The notes: generated from the sequence alone by a model not told the origin. 64,000 nucleotides of DNA from Chitinophagaceae bacterium (GCA_004028795.1 SAIW01000006.1:372001-436000), one strand, 5' to 3'; shown: positions 45,377-55,429, counted from the first letter of the stretch. Numbers and translations: made by a program.

Positions 45377-47830
45377 TTAATTATTGCTACTTATTACTTT
45401 TTTTACAACAGTATCTTCCCCTACTTTCACTTCTACCAGATATAATTCATTGGCAGTTGATGCAGTTGAAAGAACTGCCCTTCCGCTTTGCTGTACTCCT
45501 AAATTTTTTGTTTGTAATACAATGCCGTTGGTATTAATTAATCTTATGGTTGTTTGCCCTGCTTTGGGTGCAGCGTAGTTTACTGATATTGTATTCTTAC
45601 TTGCTGTTGCTGTTACAGTAAACTTATCAGGCGTTGTATTATCAATAACTGATAGTTTATTATTGGTAAGTATTAAAGCAAATCTGTCTGCTGCTTTTGA
45701 TGCTTCATTGCTTATATCAAATGCAATTTTGTTGTTCTGAGTTATATCTATTTTGGTTGTTGTATTACTGAATTTATCAAGCAATGCCACATCGGTATTG
45801 GCAAGTTGTGTAAAGTTTTCAGCAGTAATGTGTAGCTCGTAATGTGCTGCTCCTAACTTCCGGGTATTCAGTTGTATGGTATCTTTTAAAATATTGGCTG
45901 AATGGCCTTCCAAACCTACTAATTCACCTTTTACTGATACAGCAATATTCTCGTATGGGTTTTCTAATTTAGGTGCATCTTCATTGCCTACTGTGTTTTT
46001 AAAAGCATTATCAAACACTATTGCGGTGGCATCGGCTGCATCTGTTTCACCTTGCAGATGCAAAGCAATATTTAATCTCGGTTTAATAATTTTTGTATCG
46101 AAAGTGGCATTGGATGATGTTGTTAATTTATTGCTTTCTGCAAAGGTTAATGTTGGTGATGCTCCTGTTGTTCTTACAAAAAATGCCTGACCGCTTTGAA
46201 TGGCATTGCTTATAGCTGATGTTCCGGTTACACCGCCGCCATTGCTGGAACCGGTTCCTGTTGTCCATGATACATAGCCTCCTTTATTGGAACCGCTTGT
46301 TGTTAAATTAGGATCCCATATCCAATAAGTTGTAGATAGGTTTGATTTTGATAATATATCCCAATCTACACTCGATGCATAAGGATTCCCTATCAACGAG
46401 TAATTATTGGTTGTTCCACTTAAAGAGGGTGATGAGGATGTAGTAAGTGCAACAGTACCCGTTGTTAAAGTACCTACAGCACCCAGTATCGTAGCAGTTG
46501 CAGCAGGACTGCTTGCAGATAAATCTACTGTCCTGTCTCCCCTTATCAATATTCTGTAACCTGTTGCATTAGCAAAATTGGTAGCATTCGTGTTCGCAAT
46601 AGCATTCCATGTTTGAGCAGTGTTATCAAAAGTAAACATAGATGGAGAACCCGTTATTGTTGCATCAAAACCATTAGCTCCTGTTGTGGAACCGGTAATA
46701 TGTGTGCCGTAACCCAAATTATTTCCAAAACCTGATTGCCATGCATTACTGATATTGCTTGTTGTAGTAACAGGCGATGTAAGTAAACGAAATGCACGCT
46801 TTGCGGGGATATACCTTTGTACTAAAACATTCGTAGCATTATTTATTTTCCCCACAACATTACCAATACTTGCTGTACCCGAAGCATCACTTTTAAGTGT
46901 TACAAATCTGTTTTTAAAATCAACTATACCTGATGCGTTATTTACCGATAAAATAGAAGTAGGGTTAATGGTAAGCGTAGCAGTTGTAGTATCCAAAATA
47001 AATGAGTTAGCTCCTGTTTGTAAAGTAACACCGGGGCTAATTTCAACCTTTCCGCCGAATGCTACATTAGCAGAAAGTGTGGCAGTGGCAGTATTAGTTA
47101 TTTTATAAGTATTGGTTGCTGTAAATAAACTTACAGGATTAGAACCGGTACCATCTGCATTACTTCCCCAATTAGTTAAATTAGTTAAGCTACCTGTACC
47201 GGCATAATAATAAATTGCTGAGCCGGCAGTAATAATAACATTATCCACTCTACCTGTACCACTGTTTGCAACAGTACCACCGTTTATTGAAGTTGTGCCA
47301 TTACATGTAATTCTGAAATAAATATTGGCTTTATTATTTAATTGCGATAAGCTGCTTAAATCAAAACTAAAACTTGTTAAATTTGAAGTATTGTTTACAG
47401 AATTGGCAACCCAGTTTACTGCAGAACCTGCATTAGAAGGGATTGTATAGCTTGCCCAATCGGCAAAAGAAGTACCATCTGTACTATACTGTAGTTTGAA
47501 TTGAGATGGACCGGTACCGCTTCCGTTCTGATCGAAAGAAATAGCAATGTTAGATAACCCTGTAGTTGACACCTGAAATTGATAATAATCTCCTGAGGCC
47601 CAAGCTGTAGAGCTAAACGACTTTGAGGAACCATTACCTGCAGGAGATGAGTAAGCAGAAGTACCCGCATGAAAGCCGGTTGCAGAACCACTACCAACTT
47701 CAGGACTAATAGGACCAGCAGTTGTTGGAGAAGAACTTTCAAACGTCCAGTTAGCAATTACTGTTTGTGCATTTGCAACATATCTACAAAGTAATACAAT
47801 AAACAATGTTAAAATTTTCTTCATAAGCAT
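45377..47830 (-). CDS. large secreted surface protein with sorting-like C-terminus
   Basis: 817 residues, signal peptide ending RYVANAQ. Residues 22-210 form a jelly-roll-type domain (VIANWTFESSSPTTAGPIS, FKLQYSTDGTSF, GRVDNVIITAG). A Ser/Thr/Asn-rich beta-repeat region follows. The last 80 residues (ISVNYAAPKAGQTTIRLINTNGIVLQTK ... ANELYLVEVKVGEDTVVKKVI) look like a type IX secretion CTD. ATGCTTATG gives two possible starts, 6 bp apart. Part of the TonB-DUF5689 operon. Confidence 0.8.
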   Translation of the reverse strand: MLMKKILTLFIVLLCRYVANAQTVIANWTFESSSPTTAGPISPEVGSGSATGFHAGTSAYSSPAGNGSSKSFSSTAWASGDYYQFQVSTTGLSNIAISFDQNGSGTGPSQFKLQYSTDGTSFADWASYTIPSNAGSAVNWVANSVNNTSNLTSFSFDLSSLSQLNNKANIYFRITCNGTTSINGGTVANSGTGRVDNVIITAGSAIYYYAGTGSLTNLTNWGSNADGTGSNPVSLFTATNTYKITNTATATLSANVAFGGKVEISPGVTLQTGANSFILDTTTATLTINPTSILSVNNASGIVDFKNRFVTLKSDASGTASIGNVVGKINNATNVLVQRYIPAKRAFRLLTSPVTTTSNISNAWQSGFGNNLGYGTHITGSTTGANGFDATITGSPSMFTFDNTAQTWNAIANTNATNFANATGYRILIRGDRTVDLSASSPAATATILGAVGTLTTGTVALTTSSSPSLSGTTNNYSLIGNPYASSVDWDILSKSNLSTTYWIWDPNLTTSGSNKGGYVSWTTGTGSSNGGGVTGTSAISNAIQSGQAFFVRTTGASPTLTFAESNKLTTSSNATFDTKIIKPRLNIALHLQGETDAADATAIVFDNAFKNTVGNEDAPKLENPYENIAVSVKGELVGLEGHSANILKDTIQLNTRKLGAAHYELHITAENFTQLANTDVALLDKFSNTTTKIDITQNNKIAFDISNEASKAADRFALILTNNKLSVIDNTTPDKFTVTATASKNTISVNYAAPKAGQTTIRLINTNGIVLQTKNLGVQQSGRAVLSTASTANELYLVEVKVGEDTVVKKVISSNN

Positions 47831-47904
47831 TTTTTAGTTTATTAATTAAATATTAAAACTGTTTTTCATATAGCAGGGCTATCTATAGCAGTTAATTAGT
47901 TTAA

Positions 47905-49986
47905 TTATTGCCATGTAAACTTCACATCATCAATAGCACTGGATGGTCTGTTACCTGAACCCGTAGTTGCAGTTAATATTGAAATACGAACCCAAACTTT
48001 ACTGCCGATATTATTCAAAGCAGTTCCAAAATTTACAGATACAGAAGTGCTTCCCCAGGTTGGAGAGGTGGTTATTGTTGCAGGTGTTGTTGTAACCGGA
48101 GTAAACGATGCAGGAGTATCTCCAACTCCGTAATCAACTGTCCATGTTGCAGTTCTTCCAACCGTATTATCTAATGATTGTAATAAGAAACTCATGCCCA
48201 GATTTGTTTTACCTGTGGTATTGTTTAATTGAAATACAAAAGAAACACCAACATCAGTTGCTGAAATTTGTCTAACTCCAAGAGCCCTGTTTGTTGAACC
48301 ATCCTGAGCGGTTTGATCACTTGTTGATGTTAAGCCTGTTGCAGAAGCATAGTTCTTAAATCCACCACCTGCTGCACTCCAGGAACCTAAAGCTGTTGTT
48401 AAAGTGGCGGAAGTACCAAATGAAGTTGAAGAAGCACCTGTAAACAATGTTACACCTGTCGGCAAACCGCTGCCAATACTATTAAAATCAATAGTTACGG
48501 GAGAAGTTGTTAAAGCTATACCAGTACCGCCACCACTGCCACCGGTACTGCAACCTGTACCTGTTGTAACATCATTGGTATTTCTTATCTGGAATTGGTT
48601 GGTATTAAACCTGCCCGGAATACCCACCCAGTTTGAACAACCTGTTGGTACTGTATTACCTGCAAAGGTTGCACCTGCTGCTGTGTATAATGTTACTGTT
48701 CCGGTTGCATCTGTTAATGTTTGATTTCCGCTATAAGTTCCTGAAGTTGAAGTAGCCGTTGCACTAACTATTTTAATTAAAGTATTTTCTATAGCATTAA
48801 TGTTAGTGTTTAGTTGGGCAATTGTTGTTGTTACCGGGGTAACTGTTACCCCTTTCGCTAAAGTACCACCAGGCAATGCACCAGAGTTTAAGTTAACTTC
48901 AATCATACCATTATAGCTTGTTAAAGTACCTCCGGTAATATTTACTTCAACTGAATCTCCAATATTAAAAGCTCCGATGTTAGCAGTAGAACCAAAATAT
49001 AAATCAATACCGCTTGGTGTGGTGCCGGTATTTTGTATTACCATATTTCCTGCAGCTAAGTTTTTATTAGCTGCATCAGAAATTACTACGCCTCTTATTT
49101 TGTAAGCACCTAATGTTAAGTTAGAGCCAGAGTACATTGCTTTTAATTGTGCTATTGAAATTAAAGCAGCATTGGCTGCACAACGGGAGCCTGTTAATTG
49201 CACATCACTGGTATCTCTTATAATTAGTTCTGGTGTTGTTCTGTATATGAAATAAACAGCAGTAATGCTACCATTACCTTTCGGCGGTTTTATTCCTGCA
49301 AAATTTGCATAACCACTTGTGTAGGTAACTACTTTAGCACCGGTACACTCACTTAATGTTAAACTAACAGCACTTTTTGCAGCAGATGTATCGGCATAAG
49401 TACGGCTGGTATCTGAAGAAATATATTCAACATTATTAATTTGAATTAAAGTGCTTTGCAACGTATCATTTAACTGGCTGATAGTTACAACCTTTGGCGT
49501 TACTGTATTTCCTAATGTTCCTTTTACAATATAGTTATCAAATAAAGTGGAAGGAATACCTGTTAAAGAAGGGTTACCTGGCACACTGTTATCAATCATG
49601 CCTAATTGAATTAATTTTCCGTAATCACTTAACCATAAGCCTTTACATTTAATGTATATCTGTCTTCCTACAGGGTATTGTGCATATACATTCGACGCAT
49701 CTAATAAAACTGTTATACCTGCGGTTGCATCCTGAATACATATTTGTTTATACAGGTTGCCGCTTTTATCATTACCTACAACAATACCGCTGATAATTAA
49801 ATCGGTATTTACCTGTTCGTAACCGCCGATAGTATGTAAAGCTTTTAAAGCTTTAATAGTTGTGTTAGCTGTAATGTTCGGCGTACCTGCTACAGGTGGC
49901 TCATCAAATTTTTTATTACAGGCTGTAAAAACAAAAGTTGCGATAATGAAAGAGAAAGAAAATCTCAGTAATGTTTGCTTATTCAT
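47905..49986 (-). CDS. DUF5689-like lipoprotein with OB-fold repeats and jelly-roll C-terminus
   Basis: 693 residues, lipobox FVFTACNKKFDEP. Two or three OB-fold-like DUF5689 modules: residues about 50-140 (LIISGIVVGNDKSGNLYKQICIQD) and 270-380 (YKIRGVVISDAANKNLAAGNMVIQN), perhaps another at 390-460. Residues 490-693 form a jelly-roll domain ending AIDDVKFTWQ. OB folds in this family may bind nucleic acid. It lies between the TonB receptor and the surface protein and near a divergent nuclease, pointing to DNA or nucleotide capture (inference). Confidence 0.8.
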   Translation of the reverse strand: MNKQTLLRFSFSFIIATFVFTACNKKFDEPPVAGTPNITANTTIKALKALHTIGGYEQVNTDLIISGIVVGNDKSGNLYKQICIQDATAGITVLLDASNVYAQYPVGRQIYIKCKGLWLSDYGKLIQLGMIDNSVPGNPSLTGIPSTLFDNYIVKGTLGNTVTPKVVTISQLNDTLQSTLIQINNVEYISSDTSRTYADTSAAKSAVSLTLSECTGAKVVTYTSGYANFAGIKPPKGNGSITAVYFIYRTTPELIIRDTSDVQLTGSRCAANAALISIAQLKAMYSGSNLTLGAYKIRGVVISDAANKNLAAGNMVIQNTGTTPSGIDLYFGSTANIGAFNIGDSVEVNITGGTLTSYNGMIEVNLNSGALPGGTLAKGVTVTPVTTTIAQLNTNINAIENTLIKIVSATATSTSGTYSGNQTLTDATGTVTLYTAAGATFAGNTVPTGCSNWVGIPGRFNTNQFQIRNTNDVTTGTGCSTGGSGGGTGIALTTSPVTIDFNSIGSGLPTGVTLFTGASSTSFGTSATLTTALGSWSAAGGGFKNYASATGLTSTSDQTAQDGSTNRALGVRQISATDVGVSFVFQLNNTTGKTNLGMSFLLQSLDNTVGRTATWTVDYGVGDTPASFTPVTTTPATITTSPTWGSTSVSVNFGTALNNIGSKVWVRISILTATTGSGNRPSSAIDDVKFTWQ

Positions 49987-50016
49987 ACTATGCTGTTAAA
50001 AGTTTATAATTAGTTT

Positions 50017-52584
50017 TTAAAATCTTACCGTTACGCTTGCGAAATAATTTAAGCCGTAAGCGTAATAATATTTTGAAGGGAATTTATTTACATCGTGTGT
50101 GGCAAAATCAAAACGCAATTGTTCATAACCACCTGTAATGATGTTCTGATTGTTTAAAAGATTACTGATACCTAAACTGAATACTAAGAATGTTGATTTA
50201 TGATTGATGTTATACCGCTTAGGCAATTTCCAAGAGTAACCACCAAAAAAATCTAATGTTGATTGAGGCCGGAACTGTTCCTGAGCAAGAATATCAGCTC
50301 TTTCTTTCGAATTGGCTACCACATCAATTACAGCTCTTGATGTTCTTCTGATGGGATTAAAATCAATCCACATCTGATCAAAATAGTTGCCCGTTAAACT
50401 TACAAACCAGTATTTCGGTGAGCGGTAAGTAATCCCTAAACTATAAGCTTCCTGCGGTGTACCACCTACTCTGTAATTAGTTGCATAAACAGAATCGGTA
50501 CTTAATATGCTGGCATCATTATCTAATGTTGTTGTAGCAAATTGCCTTCCGTTATAATAATATCTGCCAATTGACGCAGCACCGTTAACAGTTACATTCG
50601 GCAATACTTTTGCTTCAAAGCCAAATTCCATCCCGTAATGCAATTTGCTTATGTTGCTTAATGCATAGTTTACTAAATTCTGATAATGATCATCATAATA
50701 AGACAGTACATTCATTTGATTTTTAAACTCAGTATAATAACCGCTTACTCTGACTTTTAATTTAGGTGCATTTAATACATAGCCTCCTTCAACAGCTTGT
50801 ACCTGTTCACTTTTAATATTTGATTGTGTAATATCTCTTGTTCTTGCAGAAACAAATACATTATCATAAAGCGGAGCTTTAGTCATAATTGCTTCGTTAA
50901 TATAGAAGTAGTTTCTTCCATCAACTTTAAAAGTAAATCCGCCTTTAAATGAATAGTTGTTGAAATTGTAAACGGAAGACTTGCCGTAAGAATTATTAGG
51001 GAATAAACCGGTTTTTACATTCCCTGTTCTCCAGAACTGGGTATTAGATAATTCTAATGCAGCAAAGAAATCTATACTGTTGTATTTAGCAACTATCTGC
51101 CCCCAACCACTTGTTCTGTTTATATTAATATTGTAATCATAACCGTATCTGTCGCCGCCATATACAATTCTGTTAGGTCTGTTTAAATCGTTTTGGTTTA
51201 CTGTTGAATTATTAGGGTAGTTTCTTTCAGCAAACTGATTCAAATCAACAAAATAATCACCGCCCAACATATCTAAAATTCTCTTAAAGTAATTATTCTT
51301 CATAGATTGGTAAGAAGCACCTGCAGTAAAAGCAATATTCTTAACAGTAGTGTTAAAGACAGTATTAAAATTTAACCTTTGAGAGTTGGTTACATTTTCT
51401 GAAAGTAAATAAACAGAACGCTTTCCTGTAGTACCGTTAAATGTGGTAACATTATTACGGTTGGCATCATATAAACCTGCCCAATTTATCTGGCGAACGT
51501 TTTCATTATTCTGCCAGGCAGTTGTCATCATTTGAAACTGAAGAGGATCATCTTTATAATAGCTTGGTAATTTTCTGTAATAATCAGGGCGTGGGTCCGG
51601 TGCATTATACCAATCTAAACTTGAAGCACCTCTGTCTCCGAATGAATAAGACACTGCACTAACTAAAGAAGAAGTATTATTAATTCTGAAATCGTGTGTG
51701 AGAATGAATACGGGCTGATTGGTTCTTCCCACATTGGCATTTCTTTTTTTTCCAACCTGATAACCCCAATACGGATTATAATAATTACTGCCCGCCAAAT
51801 CTCTGGCTTCTGCGGTAGCAGCACCCTGTTTCCCGTTTTCAGTTGGTGCACCAAAACCAACTAAAGAAAGTAAATGCTTTTGACCGATACGTTTATCAAC
51901 GCCAACAAAATAACTCCATCCGTTATAATAGGTACCGGGTGCATAACCCTCATCAGCCCATCTTCTGCTGCCGCTGAAAGTAAAAGCCCAGCCTTTCTTA
52001 CTTATACCGGTGCTGTGCGTAAAACTCCATCTGTGTGTATAGTTTCTGTTGGAATAAGCATATCCGAAATCTGTTTGCTTTCTTTGTTTACTTGCCCTGG
52101 TATCAATATTTGTTACAGCACCTAAATCACCAAAAGCAAATGTGTTGGGGCGAAGAGAAAGCGACAAATCCCTGTTTCGCATTACATCATTCAAACCACC
52201 CCATAAACCAAAAGGAGTAAACCCGTTATCGAGGTTTTCCATCGGTATGCCGTTCATGAAAGTATTAAACTGGTCTCCGTCATAACCACGCACCCTGAAG
52301 CGGGCTGCATTAAAATTAAAAGAAGCGGCATTGTAAAAAGGGTCTCTTCCGGCAGTTAAAACAGAAGAAACATTTTGTGTACTGCCATCGCCTAAATCGT
52401 TTTCATCTAAGGTTACAACAGGTATACCGTCAGCCATTGCATTCTTAATATCCTGTTCCAAGGTACTGTCAACTTTTGCAGCCGCAGTATCTTTTACAGG
52501 CTTCTTATCCTTTTTTTGGGCATTGGCAGTAAAACAAAATAAACATAGAGTTATTACACTCAGACTGAGTATTCTCATAAGCAT
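50017..52584 (-). CDS. TonB-dependent outer membrane receptor
   Basis: 855 residues, signal peptide ending FCFTANAQ. No carboxypeptidase-like domain. The plug includes VSSVLTAGRDPFYNAASFNFNAARFRVRGYDGDQFNTFMNGIPMENL, followed by a barrel ending NYFASVTVRF. It is not of the SusC type. First gene of a four-gene operon (DUF5689 lipoprotein 30 bp downstream). An ATGCTTATG start leaves two options. Confidence 0.9.
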   Translation of the reverse strand: MLMRILSLSVITLCLFCFTANAQKKDKKPVKDTAAAKVDSTLEQDIKNAMADGIPVVTLDENDLGDGSTQNVSSVLTAGRDPFYNAASFNFNAARFRVRGYDGDQFNTFMNGIPMENLDNGFTPFGLWGGLNDVMRNRDLSLSLRPNTFAFGDLGAVTNIDTRASKQRKQTDFGYAYSNRNYTHRWSFTHSTGISKKGWAFTFSGSRRWADEGYAPGTYYNGWSYFVGVDKRIGQKHLLSLVGFGAPTENGKQGAATAEARDLAGSNYYNPYWGYQVGKKRNANVGRTNQPVFILTHDFRINNTSSLVSAVSYSFGDRGASSLDWYNAPDPRPDYYRKLPSYYKDDPLQFQMMTTAWQNNENVRQINWAGLYDANRNNVTTFNGTTGKRSVYLLSENVTNSQRLNFNTVFNTTVKNIAFTAGASYQSMKNNYFKRILDMLGGDYFVDLNQFAERNYPNNSTVNQNDLNRPNRIVYGGDRYGYDYNININRTSGWGQIVAKYNSIDFFAALELSNTQFWRTGNVKTGLFPNNSYGKSSVYNFNNYSFKGGFTFKVDGRNYFYINEAIMTKAPLYDNVFVSARTRDITQSNIKSEQVQAVEGGYVLNAPKLKVRVSGYYTEFKNQMNVLSYYDDHYQNLVNYALSNISKLHYGMEFGFEAKVLPNVTVNGAASIGRYYYNGRQFATTTLDNDASILSTDSVYATNYRVGGTPQEAYSLGITYRSPKYWFVSLTGNYFDQMWIDFNPIRRTSRAVIDVVANSKERADILAQEQFRPQSTLDFFGGYSWKLPKRYNINHKSTFLVFSLGISNLLNNQNIITGGYEQLRFDFATHDVNKFPSKYYYAYGLNYFASVTVRF

Positions 52585-52696
52585 TTTTTATAAAGAAAAG
52601 ACGAAATTAAAAAAAACTTAAAATCCTTGACAGGAGCGAAGTAAAGTAATAATTTCTTAACAGAATAATTTAAAGTAACAAATAGTCAGCTACCAT

Positions 52697-52704
52697 TACT
52701 TTTA
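52697..52704 (+). promoter_or_regulatory. possible -7 box of the endonuclease gene
   Basis: TACTTTTA, one mismatch from TAnnTTTG, ending 4 bp before the ATG at 52709, which would make a leaderless transcript. Confidence 0.35.
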
Positions 52705-52708
52705 CAGC

Positions 52709-53758
52709 ATGAAGAAACATTTTTTAGGCACTTTAGCGGTATTTTTCAGCTTATTGCTGCATGCACAAAAACAGAATTACAAAGTAGCTGTTGTGGCTTT
52801 TTACAACTTAGAAAATTTTTACGATACCATTAATAACCCGAGGGTGAATGATGATGAGTTTACACCGCAGGGTGAAAAGAATTACAATTCAAAAATTTAT
52901 TTTACAAAGATTGAAAGGCTGGCAACCGTACTTTCCGGAATCGGCACAGATGAGAAAGTATTTAATCAGGACGGAGCTGCCATAATAGGCGTTGCAGAAG
53001 TTGAAAATGATACCGTATTGAATGATTTAGTACATCATCCCTTATTAAAAAATCGTAATTACCAGATTGTACATTACGATAGCAAAGATGCCCGTGGTGT
53101 TGATGTTGGCTTACTTTATAATCCCAAATATTTTAAGGTAGAAAACAGTAAGCCCTTATTTGTAAAACTGCCCGGCGGTGCCAAAGAAGCTTATTATACC
53201 AGGGATGTTTTATGGGTAAAGGGAAAGCTTGACGGCGAAACGGTGCATGTATATGTAAACCACTGGCCTTCCCGCTTAGGTGGCGAAGAACGCAGTGCCC
53301 CTGCAAGAGCCGCTGCCGCTATGGTTTGTAAAAAACATATAGACAGCATTGCCAAAGCAGACGGAGAACAGAAAGTTATTATTATGGGCGATTTGAATGA
53401 TGACCCTGTGAGCCCGAGTATTACAGAAGTTTTAAAAGCAAAAGGCAAAGCAAATGAAATTCAGCCGGGAGGTATTTTTAACCCGTGGACTGAATTGTAT
53501 AAAAAAGGGTTCGGCACATTAGCCTATCAGGATGCCTGGGGTTTGTTTGACCAGATAATGATTACTTACCCCTGGTTAAATAAATCGCAAAACGGTTTCT
53601 TTTATTATCAGCAGTTTATTTATAACCGCGAGTTTATGAAAGAAAATACAGGCCGTTATAAAGGCTACCCGATGCGTACCTGGGATGGAAATACCTATCG
53701 CGGTGGTTACAGCGATCACTTTCCCACCTATCTTATTTTACTGAAACGTACCGAATAA
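52709..53758 (+). CDS. secreted endonuclease/exonuclease/phosphatase-family enzyme
   Basis: 349 residues, signal peptide ending LLLHAQ. Metal-dependent EEP fold: VAFYNLENFYDT (Asn site), AIIGVAEVENDTVL (catalytic Glu), HVYVNHWPSRLGGEERS, KVIIMGDLNDDPVSPS and the terminal GGYSDHFPTYLIL (Asp-His). All catalytic residues are visible. Substrate may be DNA, a nucleotide or a phospholipid; the OB-fold lipoprotein and TonB receptor divergent from it favour nucleic acid. Confidence 0.9.
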   Translation: MKKHFLGTLAVFFSLLLHAQKQNYKVAVVAFYNLENFYDTINNPRVNDDEFTPQGEKNYNSKIYFTKIERLATVLSGIGTDEKVFNQDGAAIIGVAEVENDTVLNDLVHHPLLKNRNYQIVHYDSKDARGVDVGLLYNPKYFKVENSKPLFVKLPGGAKEAYYTRDVLWVKGKLDGETVHVYVNHWPSRLGGEERSAPARAAAAMVCKKHIDSIAKADGEQKVIIMGDLNDDPVSPSITEVLKAKGKANEIQPGGIFNPWTELYKKGFGTLAYQDAWGLFDQIMITYPWLNKSQNGFFYYQQFIYNREFMKENTGRYKGYPMRTWDGNTYRGGYSDHFPTYLILLKRTE

Positions 53759-53840
53759 GGTTGCTGAAAAGTTAAAAGCTGCTTAACGCTATCATCTCTA
53801 ACTGTCAGATGGTTACCTTCGCTGCCTAAATAATTATCCT

Positions 53841-54575
53841 ATGCAGAAAAGAACGGTGACGTTTTGGTTAACAGCATGTTTATTCATTCTTTCTTCTTTT
53901 TCATTCACAGCAACTGAAACAATCAACTCACCGCTCTGTAAATCTACAAAAATTAAAACTGTTATTTCAGTGTATGACAGCCTGCATTTATCAGATTTAG
54001 GTTTATCCAAACAGGCTTATACTGTTGCTCTTAAAGGCTTTCAGAACCTTGTAAATATTGGTAAATTAAAGAACGATAGCATTCTTTCTATTATAGATTT
54101 CAGTCTTCCTTCCACAGCAAAAAGATTATTTGTGCTGAACATAAAAAATGGTGTGGTACTCTTTAATACCTATGTTTCGCATGGTAAAAAATCAGGTACA
54201 CAAAACGCCACTTCTTTTTCTAATAAACCTCAAAGCTTTAAAAGCAGCTTGGGTTTTTATATAACGGCAGCTACCTATTTCGGCAAGCATGGCTATTCTT
54301 TAAAATTAGAAGGGGAGGAAAAAGGTTTTAATGATAATGCTTATAAAAGGGGTATTGTAATGCATAGTGCAGATTATGTAAGTGAAGATTTTATAAATAT
54401 ACAGGGAAGAATCGGCAGAAGTGAAGGTTGCCCGGCCGTTCCGCAGGAAGTACATAAAGCCATCATTGAGACTATTAAAGAAGGCAGTTGTCTTTTTGTT
54501 TATTCACCCAATAACAAATACTTAGCAAAGTCTAAATTATTGAAACCTGCTAACAGCAACAGATTAGCTTCATAA
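53841..54575 (+). CDS. L,D-transpeptidase-like (murein L,D-transpeptidase catalytic domain) protein
   Basis: 244 residues with a signal peptide (FSFTATE). Catalytic region: FVLNIKNGVVLFNTYVSHGKKSG, RGIVMHSADYVSEDFI (His) and GRIGRSEGCPAVP (Cys of the SEGC motif). Probably acts on peptidoglycan in the periplasm. 82 bp downstream of the endonuclease on the same strand, 134 bp before rpsF. Confidence 0.85.
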   Translation: MQKRTVTFWLTACLFILSSFSFTATETINSPLCKSTKIKTVISVYDSLHLSDLGLSKQAYTVALKGFQNLVNIGKLKNDSILSIIDFSLPSTAKRLFVLNIKNGVVLFNTYVSHGKKSGTQNATSFSNKPQSFKSSLGFYITAATYFGKHGYSLKLEGEEKGFNDNAYKRGIVMHSADYVSEDFINIQGRIGRSEGCPAVPQEVHKAIIETIKEGSCLFVYSPNNKYLAKSKLLKPANSNRLAS

Positions 54576-54614
54576 GGTTTTGAAAAAAATTACAGTTTCT
54601 ATCAGCAATTCCCC

Positions 54615-54622
54615 TACTTTTG
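54615..54622 (+). promoter_or_regulatory. -7 box of the rpsF operon promoter
   Basis: TACTTTTG followed by CAGCCCC, an exact TAnnTTTG match located 87 bp upstream of rpsF. A clear -33 TTTG at the usual distance is not seen; the nearest is TTTC about 16 bp upstream. Confidence 0.6.
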
Positions 54623-54630
54623 CAGCCCCA

Positions 54631-54692
54631 AATCTGTTTTGGCAGATTCTTTACTGATACAATTTCAGTATTGTCCATTGGGAAAAACCAAT
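54631..54692 (+). promoter_or_regulatory. structured 5' leader of rpsF-rpsR
   Basis: Three short stem-loops in series: AATCTG/CAGATT (54631-54648), TACTGA/TCAGTA (54652-54670), ATTGG/CCAAT (54677-54692). The position fits an S6:S18-binding leader for autoregulation, but the conserved CCG bulge of that motif was not located. Confidence 0.4.
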
Positions 54693-54709
54693 TTAAAAAC
54701 ATACAGGTA

Positions 54710-55066
54710 ATGAACAATTACGAATTGATGGTGATTTTTACGCCTGTACTTTCTGAAGAAGATTTTAAATCTGTTCAGAAAAAGTACGAGAGCTTTATCA
54801 CCGAAAATGGCGGTACTGTAGTAAACAGCAACCCCTGGGGCTTAAAATCTTTAGCTTACCCCATTCAGAAAAAAACCACAGGTATTTATTGGGTATTAGA
54901 GTACACAAGTGCTGCTGAATTAAACGAGAAATTAAAAATTCAGTTATTGCGTGATGAGCAGGTAATGCGTCATATGGTTACCAAGCTTGATAAGTACGCA
55001 GTAGATTACAATGCCCACAAGAAAACAGGTCTTCCATTTAAAAACCAAAAAGCAGCGGAGGTATAA
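54710..55066 (+). CDS. rpsF: 30S ribosomal protein S6
   Basis: 118 residues from [19 protein letters not shown]; the longer ORF upstream is leader sequence. S6 features: [32 protein letters not shown] and [19 protein letters not shown]. Binds 16S rRNA with S18 on the small subunit platform. First gene of the S6-S18-L9 operon, with rpsR 1 bp downstream. Confidence 0.98.
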   Translation: MNNYELMVIFTPVLSEEDFKSVQKKYESFITENGGTVVNSNPWGLKSLAYPIQKKTTGIYWVLEYTSAAELNEKLKIQLLRDEQVMRHMVTKLDKYAVDYNAHKKTGLPFKNQKAAEV

Positions 55067-55067
55067 T

Positions 55068-55331
55068 ATGGCAAAAAATGAAATAAAATATCTTACTGCC
55101 ATTAAGCAGGAGAAACCTAAAAAGAAATACTGCCGTTTTAAAAAATACGGTATTAAATACGTTGATTATAAAGATGTAGAATTTTTAAAGAAATTCTTAA
55201 ACGAACAGGGTAAAATGTTGCCTCGCCGTTTAAGCGGAAACTCTTTAAAATACCAACGTAAAGTAAGTGATGCAGTTAAAAAAGCACGTCAAATGGCTTT
55301 ATTACCTTACGTTACAGATTTATTAAAATAG
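55068..55331 (+). CDS. rpsR: 30S ribosomal protein S18
   Basis: 87 residues starting at [10 protein letters not shown] after a GGAGGT site at the end of rpsF. Contains [27 protein letters not shown] and ISGN-like [30 protein letters not shown], diagnostic of S18. A single Cys remains near the N-terminus. Confidence 0.98.
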   Translation: MAKNEIKYLTAIKQEKPKKKYCRFKKYGIKYVDYKDVEFLKKFLNEQGKMLPRRLSGNSLKYQRKVSDAVKKARQMALLPYVTDLLK

Positions 55332-55360
55332 ACATTAACATTAGTAACCACTCCCTAATT

Positions 55361-55408
55361 TTCCTTAATAGGAATTGACAGTCGCAATCAAAAAAAAGAT
55401 TGGGTGTC
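55361..55408 (+). promoter_or_regulatory. tandem stem-loops in the rpsR-rplI gap
   Basis: TTCCT-TAAT-AGGAA (about 55361-55374) and GACA...CAATC-aaaaaaaa-GATTG..TGTC (55377-55408). The gap is 98 bp, long for this operon. Could tune L9 expression or mRNA processing; no direct evidence. Confidence 0.4.
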
Positions 55409-55429
55409 TCGGGAACTAAACACAAAATC

